Positions 1 through 7,387 of a DNA stretch of 64,000 nt are shown here, piece after piece (the first letter of the stretch is position 1; each line of letters begins with the position of its first letter). Source of the stretch: Methanobacteriota archaeon (GTDB lineage Archaea > JAADCQ01 > Methanopyri > Methanopyrales > Methanopyraceae); contig JAMOPO010000027.1 in assembly GCA_027064425.1 (NCBI GenBank), positions 124,001 through 188,000 of the forward strand, read 5' to 3'. Below the pieces are notes generated by a model. It was not told where the DNA came from. It ran no database searches and saw only the letters and a program-made list of their open reading frames with translations. The translations under genes and the position numbers were made by a program.

Positions 1-571
1 GCTCCTGGAGGGGCCCCTCGAGAAGGTACTTCCGCCGGGCGGCTGGGGTGTAGAGCGACTCCAGGTCCGTGGCCGTGAGGTGGACGTACCCGTCCCCCAC
101 GCCTCGAAACGCGACCTGAGCGAACGGAACGGGGGACCCGTGCACGTCCAAGTCCACCGCGTCGAGGTCGAAGCTGGCCAGGACGATCGCCGCGTCGTGA
201 CAGTAGACCTGCGCCTTGAGACCATGCCTTCGCACGTTCATCCGCGCGACGCGGCAGGCGAGCGGGTTCACGTCGGACAGCACGGACTCCTCGACGCCCG
301 CCTCGAGGTGCAGGCGAACGGCCCGCGCCCCCACACCGCAGAACACGTCTCCGAACCGGGAGATCCGATTCACCCGGTGAAACAGCACCAGGATCGACCG
401 GTTCACCGCGGCGTTCGGGGCGAAGGCGATCGGGGAGTCCTTGGAGGGGAGGCCGCCCTCGCAGTACCGGTTAGGGTCGGGGACGTAGAACTCCGACGAT
501 CCCTCCCGGTAAAGGACGAGATCAGCGCCTGCGACCCTCTTCACCCCTCCGTCGGTCCTCACCCTCATCAT
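1..571 (-). CDS. Divergent Trm1-family tRNA methyltransferase paralogue (partial, cut by window edge)
   Basis: This frame is open from the ATG ATG pair at 566-571 to the left edge, giving 190 residues without a stop. It aligns along its whole length with the genuine Trm1 at 27113-28252. It has the N-terminal E-G...V-P...P-S-x-D block, the A-P-N-A-A-V-N-R stretch that replaces Y-N-P-x-M-x-x-x-R-D, the SAM-binding loop DVFCGVGARAV (residues 75-85) and SDVNPLACRVARMNV (99-113). The Trm1 motif D-P-F-G is replaced by D-V-H-G (residues 142-145), so classic m2,2G26 activity is doubtful. The start lies inside the last 50 bases of tgtA, which suggests translational coupling in a tRNA-modification operon. 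The carboxyl end and any zinc domain lie outside the window. Confidence 0.8.
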   Translation of the reverse strand, partial: MMRVRTDGGVKRVAGADLVLYREGSSEFYVPDPNRYCEGGLPSKDSPIAFAPNAAVNRSILVLFHRVNRISRFGDVFCGVGARAVRLHLEAGVEESVLSDVNPLACRVARMNVRRHGLKAQVYCHDAAIVLASFDLDAVDLDVHGSPVPFAQVAFRGVGDGYVHLTATDLESLYTPAARRKYLLEGPLQE

Positions 572-1898
572 CCCCGGGTTCCACGAGCGAGTGGCACGGG
601 TACGTCCACGAAAGTTCTCCGGGGACGATCCCCAGCCACTCGTCGGCGAAGGCCAGCTCCCAGGGCTCCAGCCACTCCACCAGCTCGGCGAAGGGTCTCC
701 TGAGCCCCTTTACGAGCCTTCGCCCCTCGAGTGACCCGAACCGCTCGCGGAGACGGCGCCGGTACAGGTGCAGCTCCGGCCGGCCCTTGGACACGTCGTC
801 AAACACGAAGACGCTGCGCTTCGTCCCGGGCACCCACCGCTCCAGCTCCTCGCCTCGGCGGGACAGCTCCTCCATCCCGCGCCACGCGGCCGGGTGCGTG
901 CGGCAGACCGACTCAGCGAGCTCCCACAGCTCGCCGGAGGCGATCGCCTGCCGGACGGTGCGGACTATCCGGTGGAGCTCGTAGAGGTTGTGCCGGGCGA
1001 GGAGCTCCGTCCGCTCATCTTCGTCCATCTCCCGCAGCTCCTGCGGGTCGTGCTTGGTGCAGACCGGGCAGGAGCACGGGAACTCCCGCAGCTCCTCCAG
1101 CTTGATGGTCCCGAGCGCGGACAGGTACCGGCCGGTCCTCGCGTAGATCGCGTAGGAGGCGGAGTCGAACAGGTCGCACCCCATGCAGACGGCCAGCGGG
1201 ATCGCCAGCGGGTGACCGCAGCCGAAGAGGTGGACCGGTCGGTGGGGCGGTAGGGCGGACTTGGCGGCGAGGACGACCCGGACGACGTCGGCGAACCGGT
1301 AGTCCTCCAGCAGGGGCACCACGCCGCCGATGGGGTACACCGCGGCCGGGAGCTCGGAGAGCCGCTCGGCGCAGGACCGCCGCAGGTCCTCGTAGGTGGA
1401 CCCCTGCACGGTCAGCGCCAGTGGCGGGCGCTCCTCCAGCGAGACGGCCTCACGCGCCCGCTTAACGGTCGTTTCCACGTCCTTTTCAGCCCGTTCCCTG
1501 GGAGCGTCCGGCGGCGTCGGGATGTCAAGGATGGTTCCGACGTCCGATCCGATCCTGGACTGGAACTCCACGATCTCCCGGTTGGTCACGTCCACGTCGC
1601 CGTACTCCGCGAGCTGGAAGGAGCCGGAGTCGGTCATCACGAACCCATCGAACTCCAGCAGCCCGTGCACGCCGCGTTCCAGCGCCTTCTCCCGCAGGTG
1701 CTCGTGCTTCCTGATGATGTAGGAGTTGGTGATCACACCGTCGAAGCCCATCCGCTCGATCTCCTTGGGCGGGACCACCAGGTCGTTGGGGTTAATGACC
1801 GGGAGCAGGGCGGGGGTCTCGAGCCGGCGTCCGTTTACCTCGAACCGGGCGAGCCGGCCGGCGACGTCTCGATCCCTCACCTCGAACCGGACCTCCAA
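522..1898 (-). CDS. tgtA: tRNA-guanine(15) transglycosylase, archaeosine synthesis
   Basis: The enzyme exchanges guanine-15 of archaeal tRNA for preQ0, the first step of archaeosine formation. The 458-residue product shows the N-terminal substrate block NPNDLVV, the MTDSGSFQ motif with its catalytic Asp (about residue 90), the second active-site motif DLFDSASY, and a zinc site of type C-x-C-x-x-C (CSCPVC) followed by a His. The barrel is followed by about 170 residues ending in a GELSWTYPCHS stretch. Archaeal TgtA proteins are usually near 580 residues with a C-terminal PUA domain; none is visible here. The start is TTG with GGTGTGAT upstream. It begins 4 nt after the radical-SAM stop and overlaps the Trm1-like gene. 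Confidence 0.93.
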   Translation of the reverse strand: MEVRFEVRDRDVAGRLARFEVNGRRLETPALLPVINPNDLVVPPKEIERMGFDGVITNSYIIRKHEHLREKALERGVHGLLEFDGFVMTDSGSFQLAEYGDVDVTNREIVEFQSRIGSDVGTILDIPTPPDAPRERAEKDVETTVKRAREAVSLEERPPLALTVQGSTYEDLRRSCAERLSELPAAVYPIGGVVPLLEDYRFADVVRVVLAAKSALPPHRPVHLFGCGHPLAIPLAVCMGCDLFDSASYAIYARTGRYLSALGTIKLEELREFPCSCPVCTKHDPQELREMDEDERTELLARHNLYELHRIVRTVRQAIASGELWELAESVCRTHPAAWRGMEELSRRGEELERWVPGTKRSVFVFDDVSKGRPELHLYRRRLRERFGSLEGRRLVKGLRRPFAELVEWLEPWELAFADEWLGIVPGELSWTYPCHSLVEPGDDEGEDRRRGEEGRRR

Positions 1899-1902
1899 CG
1901 GA

Positions 1903-2574
1903 TCACACCCTCACGAACACCGTGACGGCGACCTCTTCCTCCAGCACGCTCGCGAGCTCGTTCGGGTCGGGTCCGGACTCCTTCCCGTCCTTTCCCACGT
2001 ACCGCTGGACGACGACGTAGTCCGGATCGATCTCTTTGACGGACTCGATCAGCGGCTCACAGTCGTCCGGCAGGTACGGGTGCGCGGTGATTCTAAGCTC
2101 CAGCTCGGCCCGGCCGCGGACGGCCTGGACCGCGCGCCTCAGCTCGGCCGCGTCCATGACATCACCGGTCGCCCTGAGGTAGGCCTCGTCCCGCAGCGGG
2201 GCCTTCAGGTCGAGCGCGACCCGATCGAAGGAGTCCGCCACGCGGTCCAGGCGCTCCGCCGGGTACCCCGAGGTGTCGAGGACGGGGGATAGGTCCATCC
2301 GGCGGATCAGGCGACAGAGCTCTCGGAGCTCGTCGATCGGCTGGGCGAGCGGCTCACCACCCGAGACGATGACGGCGTCCAGGTAGTCCGCGTACCTCTC
2401 GATCTCTCCAGCCACCTCGCTCGGGCCCATGTCGGTGCCGCCGTCCGGCGGGCGCAGCTCGGGGTTGTGGCACCACGGGCACCGCAGCGGGCATCCCTGG
2501 GTCCAGACTACCGAGCACACCTCTCCGGGCAGCCCGTCCGAGCAGCTGATGACTCTGAGTCCGGCGACCTTCAG
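1903..2574 (-). CDS. Radical-SAM activating enzyme (NrdG / PFL-activase-like)
   Basis: The protein carries the radical-SAM cluster motif C-x-x-x-C-x-x-C in GCPLRCPWCHNPEL and the SAM-binding SGGEPL motif, typical of small glycyl-radical activases such as anaerobic ribonucleotide reductase activators. The only conventional in-frame start is a GTG at 2518-2520, but family homology (LKVAGLRVIS...) begins 18 codons upstream. There a CTG at 2572-2574 sits 7 nt after a strong GGAGGGGG, itself just after the rnhB stop in the same frame. I therefore place the start at CTG, giving about 223 residues. It is not a QueE-type enzyme, because the C-H-N-P-E context is that of activases. The target radical enzyme is not in the window. 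Confidence 0.8.
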   Translation of the reverse strand: MKVAGLRVISCSDGLPGEVCSVVWTQGCPLRCPWCHNPELRPPDGGTDMGPSEVAGEIERYADYLDAVIVSGGEPLAQPIDELRELCRLIRRMDLSPVLDTSGYPAERLDRVADSFDRVALDLKAPLRDEAYLRATGDVMDAAELRRAVQAVRGRAELELRITAHPYLPDDCEPLIESVKEIDPDYVVVQRYVGKDGKESGPDPNELASVLEEEVAVTVFVRV

Positions 2575-2589
2575 TGCGCTTCCCCCTCC

Positions 2590-3225
2590 TCACATGAACT
2601 CGTCGAGCGTGGACTGCTTCCGCTCGGAGGCGACGCGATCGTAGGTGCTCCAGGACCTGCGAAAGTAGTCCAGCAGCGGTCCCCGGCGCTCCAGCTCCCG
2701 CCTGAGCGCCTCAATGGTCCTAGGGTCGGATGGGTACCCGGAGCCCACGCTGGCCCCGAACTCCCGCTCCAGCAACCTGACGATCCAGTCCCGGTAGGTT
2801 TTGGCAACGATGGACGCGGCGGACACGATCTCGTAACGCTCGTCCGCCCGGTCCTCCGCGATGACTTTCACGTCTGAGGGCGGTCGAAGCTCCCGCTTCA
2901 CCCGCTCGGGATCGTAGTTCCCCGGCTTGTCGACGAGGACCAGGTCCGGATCGTGCCTGCGAATCAGCGCGCTCATCGCCCGGAAGCCGGCCTCGCTGAC
3001 CCCCTCCTCGTCGATCTCCCAGGGCCAGACGACCTCAACGTCCACCTTCAGCCGCTCATCCCTGAGAAGCTCCAGCAGCTTCCTCCTCCGGGCTCCGGGA
3101 GTCAGCCGCTTGGAGTCCCTGGCGCCCACTCCCAGCTCCTTGTCGGGTCCGAGGACGCCGGCCACTACCATTGGGCCGAACACCGGGCCCCGACCCGCCT
3201 CGTCGATCCCCAGTACCCCGCTCAC
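2590..3225 (-). CDS. rnhB: Ribonuclease HII
   Basis: This endonuclease cleaves RNA in RNA-DNA hybrids and at ribonucleotides embedded in DNA. The 211-residue protein begins with the catalytic D-E motif GIDEAGRGPVFGP (Asp8, Glu9), has a further conserved Asp in LVLVDKPG, and a late SAASIVAKTYRD block typical of RNase HII. The start is GTG at 3223-3225, with CCCCC at 3235-3239 acting as GGGGG on the coding strand 9 nt upstream. It is first in a minus-strand run with the radical-SAM gene and tgtA. The length is normal for archaeal RNase HII. Confidence 0.95.
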   Translation of the reverse strand: MSGVLGIDEAGRGPVFGPMVVAGVLGPDKELGVGARDSKRLTPGARRRKLLELLRDERLKVDVEVVWPWEIDEEGVSEAGFRAMSALIRRHDPDLVLVDKPGNYDPERVKRELRPPSDVKVIAEDRADERYEIVSAASIVAKTYRDWIVRLLEREFGASVGSGYPSDPRTIEALRRELERRGPLLDYFRRSWSTYDRVASERKQSTLDEFM

Positions 3226-3267
3226 CTTTTGTAACCCCCGTCCCGCCGGGTGGCGGCGGGGCTGAGC

Positions 3268-3591
3268 ATGGAGGACCTGGAGGAGGCGCTAGAGACGCTG
3301 GTTCGGTACGGCAGGAAGGAGGAGCTCGAGGAGCTGCCGGGCGATCTCTCCAGCGTGGCCAAGCAGATGCAGAATATCATCAACACGGGGGGCAGGTACG
3401 AGATAGTGGTCGAGGAGGGCGAGGAGGGGGCCAAGGTGACGGTCTATACCTTGCGCCGCTCGCGAAGGCTCGGCACCTCCAAGTACCCGGGCTGGGAGCG
3501 GACGAAGAAGATCGCCGAGCTGGAGCTGAGCGAGGAGGAGGTGGAGGAGGTGATGGAGCTGTCGGAGAAGGTCGCGGAGCGAGTCTCCTAG
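3268..3591 (+). CDS. Hypothetical protein, 107 residues, highly charged
   Basis: I do not recognise a family. The product is acidic at both ends, with a helical N-terminus rich in Glu, a central Q-N-I-I-N-T-G-G-R-Y-E-I-V-V strand region and a C-terminal E-L-S-E-E-E-V-E-E helix. The ATG at 3268 lies 6 nt after GGGG and is preferred over an in-frame GTG at 3250. The gene is divergent from rnhB, and its stop codon overlaps the stop of the ArfB-like gene by 4 bases. There are no membrane segments or cysteines. Confidence 0.6.
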   Translation: MEDLEEALETLVRYGRKEELEELPGDLSSVAKQMQNIINTGGRYEIVVEEGEEGAKVTVYTLRRSRRLGTSKYPGWERTKKIAELELSEEEVEEVMELSEKVAERVS

Positions 3592-4262
3592 CCCCTCTCT
3601 CGCAGCTCCTCCACGATCTCCGAGACCCGCCGCACCACCTCCCGGAATATCCTCCTTCCCTTCTCGCGGTCCGCCGGCCTGGGGTCACCCTTCACGCCCG
3701 TCTCCGAGATCTCGTGGTAATCCGGGTACTCCCACACCTCCGTCCTACGACCGTCCTTGACCAGCTCGTCCTCGCGGACCAGCTCAGGGTACAGGTACAT
3801 CATCACCGAGGTCTCCAGCTCGTCCGCGTGCCCGCCCCAGTCGGTCTCCAGCACGTCCGTGGGCGCCAGCCTCCACCAGCTGACCCAGTAAAACCGCTCC
3901 TCTTCCTCCGCGACGGTTCCCAGCGCGGGCTCGTTGCCACCGTGCCCGTTGATCGCCAGCGTGGCCGCGGCCCCGTGGTGCAGGAACGACCGATGGATGT
4001 CCCGCAGCAGCCTCACCATGGTCTCCGTCCGCAGGGACACGGTCCCGGGGAACCCCATGTGATGCCGGGAGACGCCGTAGGGCACCGCCGGGTACCAGGG
4101 CGCCCCGGTCCTGCGCGACACCTCCCGGCAGATCGCGGTCGCGATGAGGTGGTCCGTGCCCAGCGGTAGGTGCGGCCCGTGCTGCTCCGTGCTCCCCACG
4201 GGCAGCAGCACGACCTCGCCCTCCAGGTCCACCTCCGGGTGCGGAAGCTTCCGAGCCTCCAC
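3588..4262 (-). CDS. arfB: Creatininase-family amidohydrolase, ArfB-like formamide hydrolase
   Basis: Members of this family in methanogens include ArfB, which removes the formyl group from a pyrimidine intermediate shared by the riboflavin and F420 pathways. The 224-residue protein has the metal-site motif LLPVGSTEQHGPHLPLGTD near the N-terminus, the ING-HGGN motif (NGHGGN) in the middle, and D-x-x-G-G-H-A-D-E-x-E-T-S-x-M further on, all expected for a dinuclear metal centre. The start is GTG at 4260-4262, directly after the cbiO stop. The ArfB assignment is by lineage and family; another amidohydrolase role is possible. Confidence 0.75.
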   Translation of the reverse strand: MEARKLPHPEVDLEGEVVLLPVGSTEQHGPHLPLGTDHLIATAICREVSRRTGAPWYPAVPYGVSRHHMGFPGTVSLRTETMVRLLRDIHRSFLHHGAAATLAINGHGGNEPALGTVAEEEERFYWVSWWRLAPTDVLETDWGGHADELETSVMMYLYPELVREDELVKDGRRTEVWEYPDYHEISETGVKGDPRPADREKGRRIFREVVRRVSEIVEELRERG

Positions 4263-5069
4263 CTAGGCCTCCCCCAGCATCTCCTTGAGCAGCTCCTTCG
4301 CCTCGCCCAGATCCAGCGGGGGCTCGTCCACGCCGAGCTCCCGGAGCAGCTCCACGTGCTCGGGCGGCTTCAGCCCCGCGGACCGCATCAGGTCCACGTC
4401 GGTGAGCACCTCCTCCGGGGTACCGTCGGCGATCACGTCTCCCCGCTTGATCACCACCACTCGGTCCGCCAGCTCCGCCGCCACGTCCACGTCGAACGTC
4501 GTGAGCACCAGGGTGAACCCCATCCGCTCCTTCAGCTCGGAGATCAGCCGCACGAACCTCCTCGTCGCCCGGTAGTCCAGCCCGGAGGTCGGCTCGTCGA
4601 GGATCAGCAGGTCGGGCTCCGTGACCACGGCGCCCGCGAGCGCCACGAGCTTCTTCTGTCCCTCGCTGAGAAACTGCGGCGGGCGGTCCTTCAGGTGCTC
4701 GATGCCCAGATCCCTCAGCACCCTCTCCGCCCGCTCGAACGCCTCCTCCCGAGGCACGCCGCGGTTCACCAGGCCGAAGGCCACGTCCTCCAGGACGCTG
4801 GGCATGATCAGCTGGTCGTCCACGTTCTGGAACACGACTCCCAGCCGCTCCCTAACCCGCGCCGACTCCTCCGGCAGCTCGTGCCCCAGCACCTTGATGC
4901 GACCGTCCTTGGGTTTCAAAAGGCCCAACATGTGGTTCAGCAGCGTCGTCTTGCCCGACCCGTTGGGCCCGAGGACGACCACCGACTCCCTCTCCCGGAT
5001 CTTCAGCGTCAGGCCGCACACGGACCGGGTACCGTCCGGGTACTCGTGCTCCAGGCACTCGATCTTCAC
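4263..5069 (-). CDS. cbiO: Cobalt ECF transporter, ATP-binding subunit CbiO
   Basis: This is the ABC ATPase of an energy-coupling-factor cobalt importer. Visible motifs are Walker A GPNGSGKTTLL, the Q-loop FQNVDDQL, the signature LSEGQKK, Walker B LLILDEPTSGLD and the switch region LTTFDVD. The reading frame is open further upstream, but homology and the GTG at 5067-5069 (V-K-I-E-C) fit a 268-residue protein. It ends directly at the arfB start and begins 8 nt after the end of cbiQ, in the order cbiM-cbiQ-cbiO. Cobalt is needed for the corrinoid of methyltransferases in methanogens. Confidence 0.92.
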   Translation of the reverse strand: MKIECLEHEYPDGTRSVCGLTLKIRERESVVVLGPNGSGKTTLLNHMLGLLKPKDGRIKVLGHELPEESARVRERLGVVFQNVDDQLIMPSVLEDVAFGLVNRGVPREEAFERAERVLRDLGIEHLKDRPPQFLSEGQKKLVALAGAVVTEPDLLILDEPTSGLDYRATRRFVRLISELKERMGFTLVLTTFDVDVAAELADRVVVIKRGDVIADGTPEEVLTDVDLMRSAGLKPPEHVELLRELGVDEPPLDLGEAKELLKEMLGEA

Positions 5070-5077
5070 CGCGTAAC

Positions 5078-5783
5078 CTATCCCGGCCCACCCCCCAGGA
5101 GGAGCGCGCAGGTGACGGAGAGCAGCGTGAGCGTCGCCCACGCGGCGTCCGCCGCGGACAGGCTCGGGGGTCGCAGCGGCCGCACCCTGCCGCGGACCCC
5201 GCGGACCTCTATACTGGCCCTCAACCGCCGCGCGGAGGCGTAACCCCGGGCGACCAGCGACGCCACGATCACCCCGAGCAGCCGGGGTCGGATCCTCGCG
5301 CCGCGCACGCGTGCCGACCTGATGATGCCCTCAAGGTCGCGCATCAGCCCGTAGAAGGACCGGTGAAACAGCAGGGCCATCTCCGCGAGAGGACCGGGCA
5401 TCAATCGCGCCAGCGAGGACCACAAGGCGTTGAAAGGGGGTGGTCAGGGTCACGAGCAGCGTCGCCAGCAGGGCGGTGAAGCCGCGGGCCGCGTAGAGCG
5501 CGACGTCCCTCGCGGGGACGCCAGTGGGTAGCATCAGTACCAGAATCGCCCCTAGGAAGCCCGCGGGGAGGGCCGCGAGCCTCAGCAGCACGCGCCACGG
5601 AATCCGGGCCGCCAGCGCCCCCGCCAGGTAGGGGAGGGAGGGGATCAGGGCGCTCCAGGGGTCTCGCACGACGAGCAGGGCGACAAGGGTCATCGCGAGG
5701 CAGCCCAGCTTGGTCACCGGGTCGACCCGGTGAAGGACGGTGTCCGCCGCCAGCGACCACTCCAGCACTTCCTCCACGGTCAA
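5078..5783 (-). pseudogene. cbiQ: Cobalt ECF transporter, transmembrane subunit CbiQ, with a frameshift
   Basis: CbiQ is the energy-coupling membrane protein linking CbiM to the CbiO ATPase. The N-terminal part (5783 down to about 5441) has several hydrophobic segments and reads to TLTTPF. The family sequence then continues in another frame as N-A-L-W-S-S-L-A-R-L-M, followed by the coupling region with S-A-R-V-R-G-A and a last membrane helix ending at 5078. The switch needs one base fewer (or two more) near the plus-strand run GAAAGGGGGTGG at 5432-5443. Joined, the two parts give about 235 residues, a normal CbiQ length. A sequencing error in the G run, a real mutation, or slippage on the run are all possible. 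Confidence 0.8.
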
Positions 5784-5786
5784 CGG

Positions 5787-6365
5787 CTAGCGCACCCATT
5801 CCGGCATCATCCTCTCCAGCGCCACCACGGCGTGGGGCGTGATCAGCGCCTCGAGCACCGCCACAAGGACCCAGTTCGGCGTCAGCGTGACCAAGAAGTA
5901 GGTTGCGGAACGGCCGGTGGCCCAGGCGACGACGAACGCCGTGACGAACGCCGTGATCGTCAGGACGACGAAGGTGGCGATCCCCGCCGACACCAGCGGG
6001 CTCAGTACCGCTCTCAGCCCCCGGTACAGCGCCCACACTCCCGCGCACTCGGACCAGTTCAGCAGCGTGTTGAGGCCGACGATGGTGATCCCGCCGTGCC
6101 CCAGCAGCGCGCACGCCAGGTTCACCAGGAAGACCACCGGGGCCGACGCCCAGGGGCCCAGGAGTATTCCTATCAATCCCACCAGGCTAACGTGCGCGTG
6201 GAGCAGCGGGATCTGCATCGCGGCGAACGATAAGCCGGCCAGGATGCCGGCCGGGACGACCTTCTCCCGGGGCGTCCTGTAGGCGCCCAGGGCGACGAGC
6301 GCTCCCGCCGCGGCGTAGAGGACCGCGCACCACTTAATCGGGATCACGCCGTCGGGCAGGTGGAC
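5787..6365 (-). CDS. cbiM: Cobalt ECF transporter, substrate-binding membrane protein CbiM
   Basis: CbiM binds the metal through its extreme N-terminus (Met-His) and later histidines. Six or so hydrophobic segments are visible, with LLHAHVSLVGL and LLGHGGITIVGLN as conserved histidine-bearing blocks. The first standard start is GTG at 6347, but the essential N-terminal motif H-L-P-D-G-V-I-P is encoded just upstream. No ATG, GTG or TTG lies between it and an in-frame TAA about 60 bases upstream. The codon aligned with the family initiator Met is GTC at 6363-6365; a TTA at 6372-6374 lies 7 nt after GGGGGG. I extend the gene to 6365. Loss of the cbiN partner from the immediate neighbourhood is also apparent. 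Confidence 0.85.
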   Translation of the reverse strand, partial: VHLPDGVIPIKWCAVLYAAAGALVALGAYRTPREKVVPAGILAGLSFAAMQIPLLHAHVSLVGLIGILLGPWASAPVVFLVNLACALLGHGGITIVGLNTLLNWSECAGVWALYRGLRAVLSPLVSAGIATFVVLTITAFVTAFVVAWATGRSATYFLVTLTPNWVLVAVLEALITPHAVVALERMMPEWVR

Positions 6366-6431
6366 GTGCGCTAACCCGACTCCCCCCGAACGCGCTAGAT
6401 GAGGACCATCAAAGCTGCTAATACCGTCCGC

Positions 6432-6441
6432 GTATTAAATT
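6432..6441. promoter_or_regulatory. Bidirectional TATA-like box between cbiM and vhuG
   Basis: The sequence GTATTAAATT is the only AT-rich element in this divergent gap. Read on the plus strand it is a TATA box about 38 nt before the vhuG ATG, implying a leader near 13 nt. Read on the minus strand as AATTTAATAC it could serve cbiM with a leader of about 40 nt. This is inferred from spacing only. Confidence 0.5.
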
Positions 6442-6474
6442 CAACGCGCCGGACCGCCCGGGGACGCGCTCTCC

Positions 6475-7386
6475 ATGGGAAAGGCAACCGTGGCGACCGC
6501 GCAGCTGTCGTCCTGCGTGGGCTGTCACGTATCGCTGCTGGACCTGCACGAGCGGCTGCTTGACCTGGTGGAGGACGCCATCGACATCAAGTACTGCTAC
6601 GTGCTGGTGGACCAAAAGGAGATCCCAGAGGAGGTCGACGTGGCGCTCATTGAGGGCAGCATTCGGAACGAGGAGGACCTGGAGGTGGCGGAGGAGCTCC
6701 GGGAGGCGGCGGAGGTCGTGGTGGCGGTGGGCACGTGCGCCTGCTTCGGCGGCGTGCACGGGCTGGCCAACCTCTTCGACCGCGAGGAGCTGCTCAAGTG
6801 GGTGTACGAGGAGTCTCACAGCACGGACGACGAGGGCGAGACGCCCAGCGAGATCGTCCCGGAGCTCTTCGAGCGCGTGAGGCCGCTCGGCGAGGTCATC
6901 GACGTCGACTACACGGTCCCGGGGTGCCCGCCTAAGCCGGACGCCATCGCGGAGGTGGTCACGGCCATCCTGGAGGACCGGGAGCCGGAGCTTCCGAGAA
7001 CCAACCTCTGCGAGGAGTGCCCGAGGGAGAAGGAGAACAAGCCCATCGAGGAGCTGAAGCTCCGGACCGGGCAGGGTAAGCCGGACCCGGACAAGTGCCT
7101 GCTGGAGCAGGGATACCCGTGCATGGGCCCGGCCACGGTGGCCGGCTGCGGGGCGGCGTGCCCGTCGCGGGGACTGCCGTGCCGAGGCTGCAACGGGCCG
7201 ACGCGGGAGGCGGCCGACCAGGGCGCCGCGTTCCTGGACGCGATCGCCTCCGTGTCCTTCGAGGCGGACGTGGACGTGGAGGAGCTCCTGGACGACCTCG
7301 TGGACCTGCCCGGACGACTCTACATGTTCTCCATGGCCGCCTCGCTCCTGAAGGGACGCCGGGACGTGATCGGCGGGGGGAGGTAG
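6475..7386 (+). CDS. vhuG: F420-non-reducing hydrogenase, small subunit
   Basis: This is the iron-sulfur small subunit of the cytoplasmic [NiFe] hydrogenase that works with heterodisulfide reductase. The 303-residue protein has the proximal cluster ligands S-C-V-G-C-H (Cys14, Cys17), GTCACFGG and the VPGCPPKPD motif. A cysteine-rich C-terminal part (C-x-x-C, C-M-G-P, C-G-A-A-C, C-R-G-C) is expected to hold the medial and distal clusters. No Tat signal is present, as for cytoplasmic enzymes. It is followed after 1 nt by vhuA and then vhuU. Confidence 0.93.
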   Translation: MGKATVATAQLSSCVGCHVSLLDLHERLLDLVEDAIDIKYCYVLVDQKEIPEEVDVALIEGSIRNEEDLEVAEELREAAEVVVAVGTCACFGGVHGLANLFDREELLKWVYEESHSTDDEGETPSEIVPELFERVRPLGEVIDVDYTVPGCPPKPDAIAEVVTAILEDREPELPRTNLCEECPREKENKPIEELKLRTGQGKPDPDKCLLEQGYPCMGPATVAGCGAACPSRGLPCRGCNGPTREAADQGAAFLDAIASVSFEADVDVEELLDDLVDLPGRLYMFSMAASLLKGRRDVIGGGR

Positions 7387-7387
7387 G

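Noticed and set aside
80-703. Plus-strand open frame of 207 codons at the left edge
   Set aside because: The minus strand encodes the Trm1 paralogue and the end of TgtA with clear homology, so the plus frame is a shadow.
1903-2574. Radical-SAM gene as QueE of the archaeosine pathway, given tgtA next door
   Set aside because: The cluster context C-x-x-x-C-x-x-C-H-N-P-E is that of glycyl-radical activases; QueE has a different N-terminus and cluster surroundings.
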